NCBI GenBank assembly: GCA_041481445.1 | Contig: JBGPBV010000254.1 | Coordinates: 1 to 5,886 of the forward strand | Direction: 5' to 3' | Length of the DNA: 5,886 nt | Origin: AA29 sp041481445 | GTDB taxonomy: Bacteria > Acidobacteriota > Vicinamibacteria > Fen-336 | Shown here: one piece after another, positions 5,760-5,886 of the stretch | Numbering within the stretch: position 1 is the stretch's first letter | Layout of the letters: the number at the start of each line of letters is the position of its first letter | Position numbers and translations under genes: made by a program | The notes under the pieces: model-generated | The model's database searches: none | Told to the model about the DNA's origin: nothing | Seen by the model: the letters and a program-made list of their open reading frames with translations, nothing else

Positions 5760-5886
5760 ATGCGAGTCCGCATCGCTGCCGTCGCCCTCGGTCTCGTCGC
5801 CACCGCCATCGCCGCGCCGCGCGTGTACGCCAACTTCCACTTGATGAAGATCGTCGCGATCTTCCCCGGCACCGCGGCCGCGCCCA
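5760..5886 (+). CDS. Putative secreted protein with 'NFHLMKI' mature N-terminus (3' partial)
   Basis: Only the first 42 codons are present. MRVR is a basic n-region, followed by a hydrophobic core (IAAVALGLVATAIAA) and a signal peptidase I-type site PRVYA before N25, so the product should be exported by Sec. The mature protein begins NFHLMKIVAIFPGTAAAP. From memory, this resembles the start of uncharacterised secreted proteins in which HLMKI plus a short hydrophobic strand opens a beta-rich domain; that family link is not checked. The gene follows the copy B/C region in the same orientation after a 162-bp gap and has its own strong ribosome binding site, so it may be a separate transcription unit. 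Function is unknown. Confidence 0.75.
   Translation, partial: MRVRIAAVALGLVATAIAAPRVYANFHLMKIVAIFPGTAAAP

Noticed and set aside
1632..5840. Long open minus-strand frames opposite the monooxygenase, the SDR and copy B
   Set aside because: They are low-complexity Arg/Ala/Gly/Val-rich translations lying antisense to genes with clear motifs. This is typical of shadow frames in GC-rich coding DNA.

Overview
This is a GC-rich bacterial window with three intact genes in the middle and, on both sides, pieces of one family of putative exported proteins. The DUF1559-type prepilin, the high GC, the Baeyer-Villiger monooxygenase/SDR pair and the 'NFHLMKI' secreted protein suggest an environmental, probably uncultivated lineage such as Rokubacteria/Methylomirabilota, Binatota, Myxococcota or a relative. 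That placement is a low-confidence inference; no rRNA or marker gene is present.

Layout, left to right: (1) the last 57 codons of a plus-strand gene (copy A) ending in FESRR..YIGP-stop; (2) a minus-strand gene, 1558 to 281, for a type IV pilin-like/pseudopilin protein with a classic methylation motif and an internal EF-hand calcium loop; (3) a 121-bp divergent intergenic region with a 15-bp near-palindrome; (4) a plus-strand two-gene operon, a type I Baeyer-Villiger-like flavoprotein monooxygenase (1680-3146) and a classical short-chain dehydrogenase (3143-4054), overlapping by ATGA; (5) copy B (4161-5369), a PPC/DVUA0089-like domain followed by a concanavalin A-like domain, apparently missing most of its signal peptide and an upstream PPC repeat; (6) copy C, a 3' gene remnant (about 5391-5597) of the same family, in frame behind copy B's stop; (7) the start of a new gene (5760 to window end) with a clear signal peptide.

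The monooxygenase and dehydrogenase most likely act in sequence on one substrate: the SDR interconverts an alcohol and a ketone, and the monooxygenase inserts oxygen beside the carbonyl to give an ester or lactone. The substrate cannot be read from the sequence. The flanking copies A, B and C look like an expanding and decaying family of surface or secreted adhesion-type proteins, with the pilin and the operon lying between copies. No tRNA, rRNA, CRISPR array, insertion sequence or convincing rho-independent terminator was seen. No gene-free stretch exceeds about 165 bp.
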